Source of the DNA: CAVHIG01 sp963636105 | Lineage (GTDB): Bacteria; Bacillota; Clostridia; Peptostreptococcales; Anaerovoracaceae | NCBI GenBank assembly: GCA_963636105.1 | Contig: CAVHIG010000031.1 | Coordinates: forward strand, 1 to 21,504 | Direction: 5' to 3' | DNA length: 21,504 nucleotides | Shown here: one piece after another, positions 21,303 to 21,504 of the stretch | Numbering within the stretch: the first letter of the stretch is position 1 | Layout of the letters: the number at the start of each line of letters is the position of its first letter | The notes under the pieces: generated by a model | Database searches by the model: none | Told to the model about the DNA's origin: nothing | Seen by the model: the letters and a program-made list of their open reading frames with translations, nothing else | Position numbers and translations under genes: made by a program

Positions 21303-21372
21303 GCGTGCATAATCGGTCTATGACAGTAGAGAGCTGCTATTCATTTGAGTTCCACCGTCAAAATATCGGTCG

Positions 21373-21393
21373 AATAAAGTCGAAAACTTTATT
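21373..21393. repeat. AT-rich hairpin
   Basis: AATAAAGT (21373-21380) pairs with ACTTTATT (21386-21393) around CGAAA. There is no T-run. The remainder of 21313-21400 shows no gene or other signal I can support. Confidence 0.4.
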
Positions 21394-21400
21394 ATTCAGC

Positions 21401-21440
21401 ATAGTTTCGGACTTGCAACTCCGAAACTATTGACTTTTTT
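21401..21440 (+). terminator. Hairpin with T-run overlapping the next promoter
   Basis: ATAGTTTCGGA (21401-21411) and TCCGAAACTAT (21420-21430) pair perfectly over 11 bp around CTTGCAAC. A T6 run (21435-21440) begins four bases later. It would stop transcription that reads through the tRNA repeat array. Its last base is the first base of the -35 box of the promoter at 21430, so it could also be a regulatory palindrome. Confidence 0.6.
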
Positions 21441-21457
21441 GATTTCTCAGGTATAAT
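21430..21457 (+). promoter_or_regulatory. Promoter of the right-edge gene
   Basis: TTGACT (21430-21435), a 16-bp spacer and a perfect TATAAT (21452-21457) form a strong promoter with a start near 21464. The leader before the ATG at 21485 is about 20 nt. Confidence 0.7.
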
Positions 21458-21484
21458 AGAATCAAGAAAGTCAGGAGGTGCATT

Positions 21485-21504
21485 ATGGCTGAATTGATCA
21501 ACCG
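21485..21504 (+). CDS. 5' end of a gene leaving the window
   Basis: Only six full codons are visible (MAELIN, then CG). A strong AGGAGG (21473-21478) six nt upstream and a near-consensus promoter make it a convincing gene start. The product cannot be named from six residues. Confidence 0.6.

Larger units (their letters stand above)
20860..21312 (+). repeat. 194-bp tandem repeat built on the tRNA-Leu 3' end
   Basis: The period is exactly 194 bp, with 2.3 copies: units 20860-21053, 21054-21247 and a partial unit 21248-21312. Each unit starts with the last 19 nt of tRNA-Leu (AATCCCTTTATCCGCACCA), continues through the terminator and GCGTGCATAA (65 bp in all), then carries a 129-bp payload (20925-21053 and 21119-21247). 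The two full units are identical as I read them. The last copy ends at the 65-bp part, so the payloads are each flanked by direct repeats. I see no promoter or credible protein gene in the payload. Confidence 0.9.

Noticed and set aside
20798..21312. Open frames across tRNA-Leu and the repeat array on both strands, e.g. one beginning MAELADAHGSG
   Set aside because: They translate the tRNA, its terminator palindrome and the structured payload, and they repeat with the 194-bp period. None has a ribosome binding site. They are by-products of the RNA sequence.
20860..21312. CRISPR-like array
   Set aside because: The repeats are 65-194 bp with identical 'spacers', contain a tRNA tail and terminator, and no cas genes are near.

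Overview
The window looks like chromosomal DNA from a Gram-positive anaerobe of the class Clostridia (Bacillota). The reasons are the divIB/ftsQ - DUF881 - DUF881 - sbp - ftsZ division cluster, the rRNA methyltransferase - pheS - pheT - zapA - mutS2 order, strong AGGAGG-type ribosome binding sites, TTGACA/TATAAT promoters, lipoprotein-type transport proteins and a tRNA gene with an encoded CCA end. I cannot name the genus. Every gene I support is on the + strand.

Layout. (1) 1-4633, division and envelope: a structured spacer, promoter, ftsQ/divIB, a second structured spacer, two translationally coupled DUF881 membrane proteins and sbp, a terminator, then ftsZ with its own promoter and terminator. 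ftsA, which sits just before ftsZ in Bacillus subtilis, is absent here. (2) 4666-13782, information processing: a SpoU/TrmH rRNA 2'-O-methyltransferase, both PheRS subunits, an elongated ZapA, MutS2 and ArgRS. (3) 13803-17345: two radical SAM enzymes and a TPR protein, packed with overlapping ends directly behind argS. Their role is unknown to me. (4) 17398-20673: an orphan lipoprotein, then a polar amino acid ABC importer (binding protein, permease, ATPase) with a strong promoter and a roughly 220-nt leader carrying a possible 22-codon leader ORF. (5) 20725-21312: tRNA-Leu(CAG) with its promoter and terminator, followed by an identical 194-bp tandem repeat. Each unit joins the last 19 nt of the tRNA (with CCA) and its terminator to a 129-bp, strongly structured payload. 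(6) 21401-21504: a hairpin/terminator overlapping a near-consensus promoter, and the first codons of a gene that leaves the window.

Most of the window is housekeeping. The least explained parts are the tRNA-tail repeat array, the importer leader, the hairpin-rich spacers around ftsQ (one motif recurs at the pheT stop codon) and the radical SAM/TPR cluster. Similarity statements come from reading motifs; no search was run.
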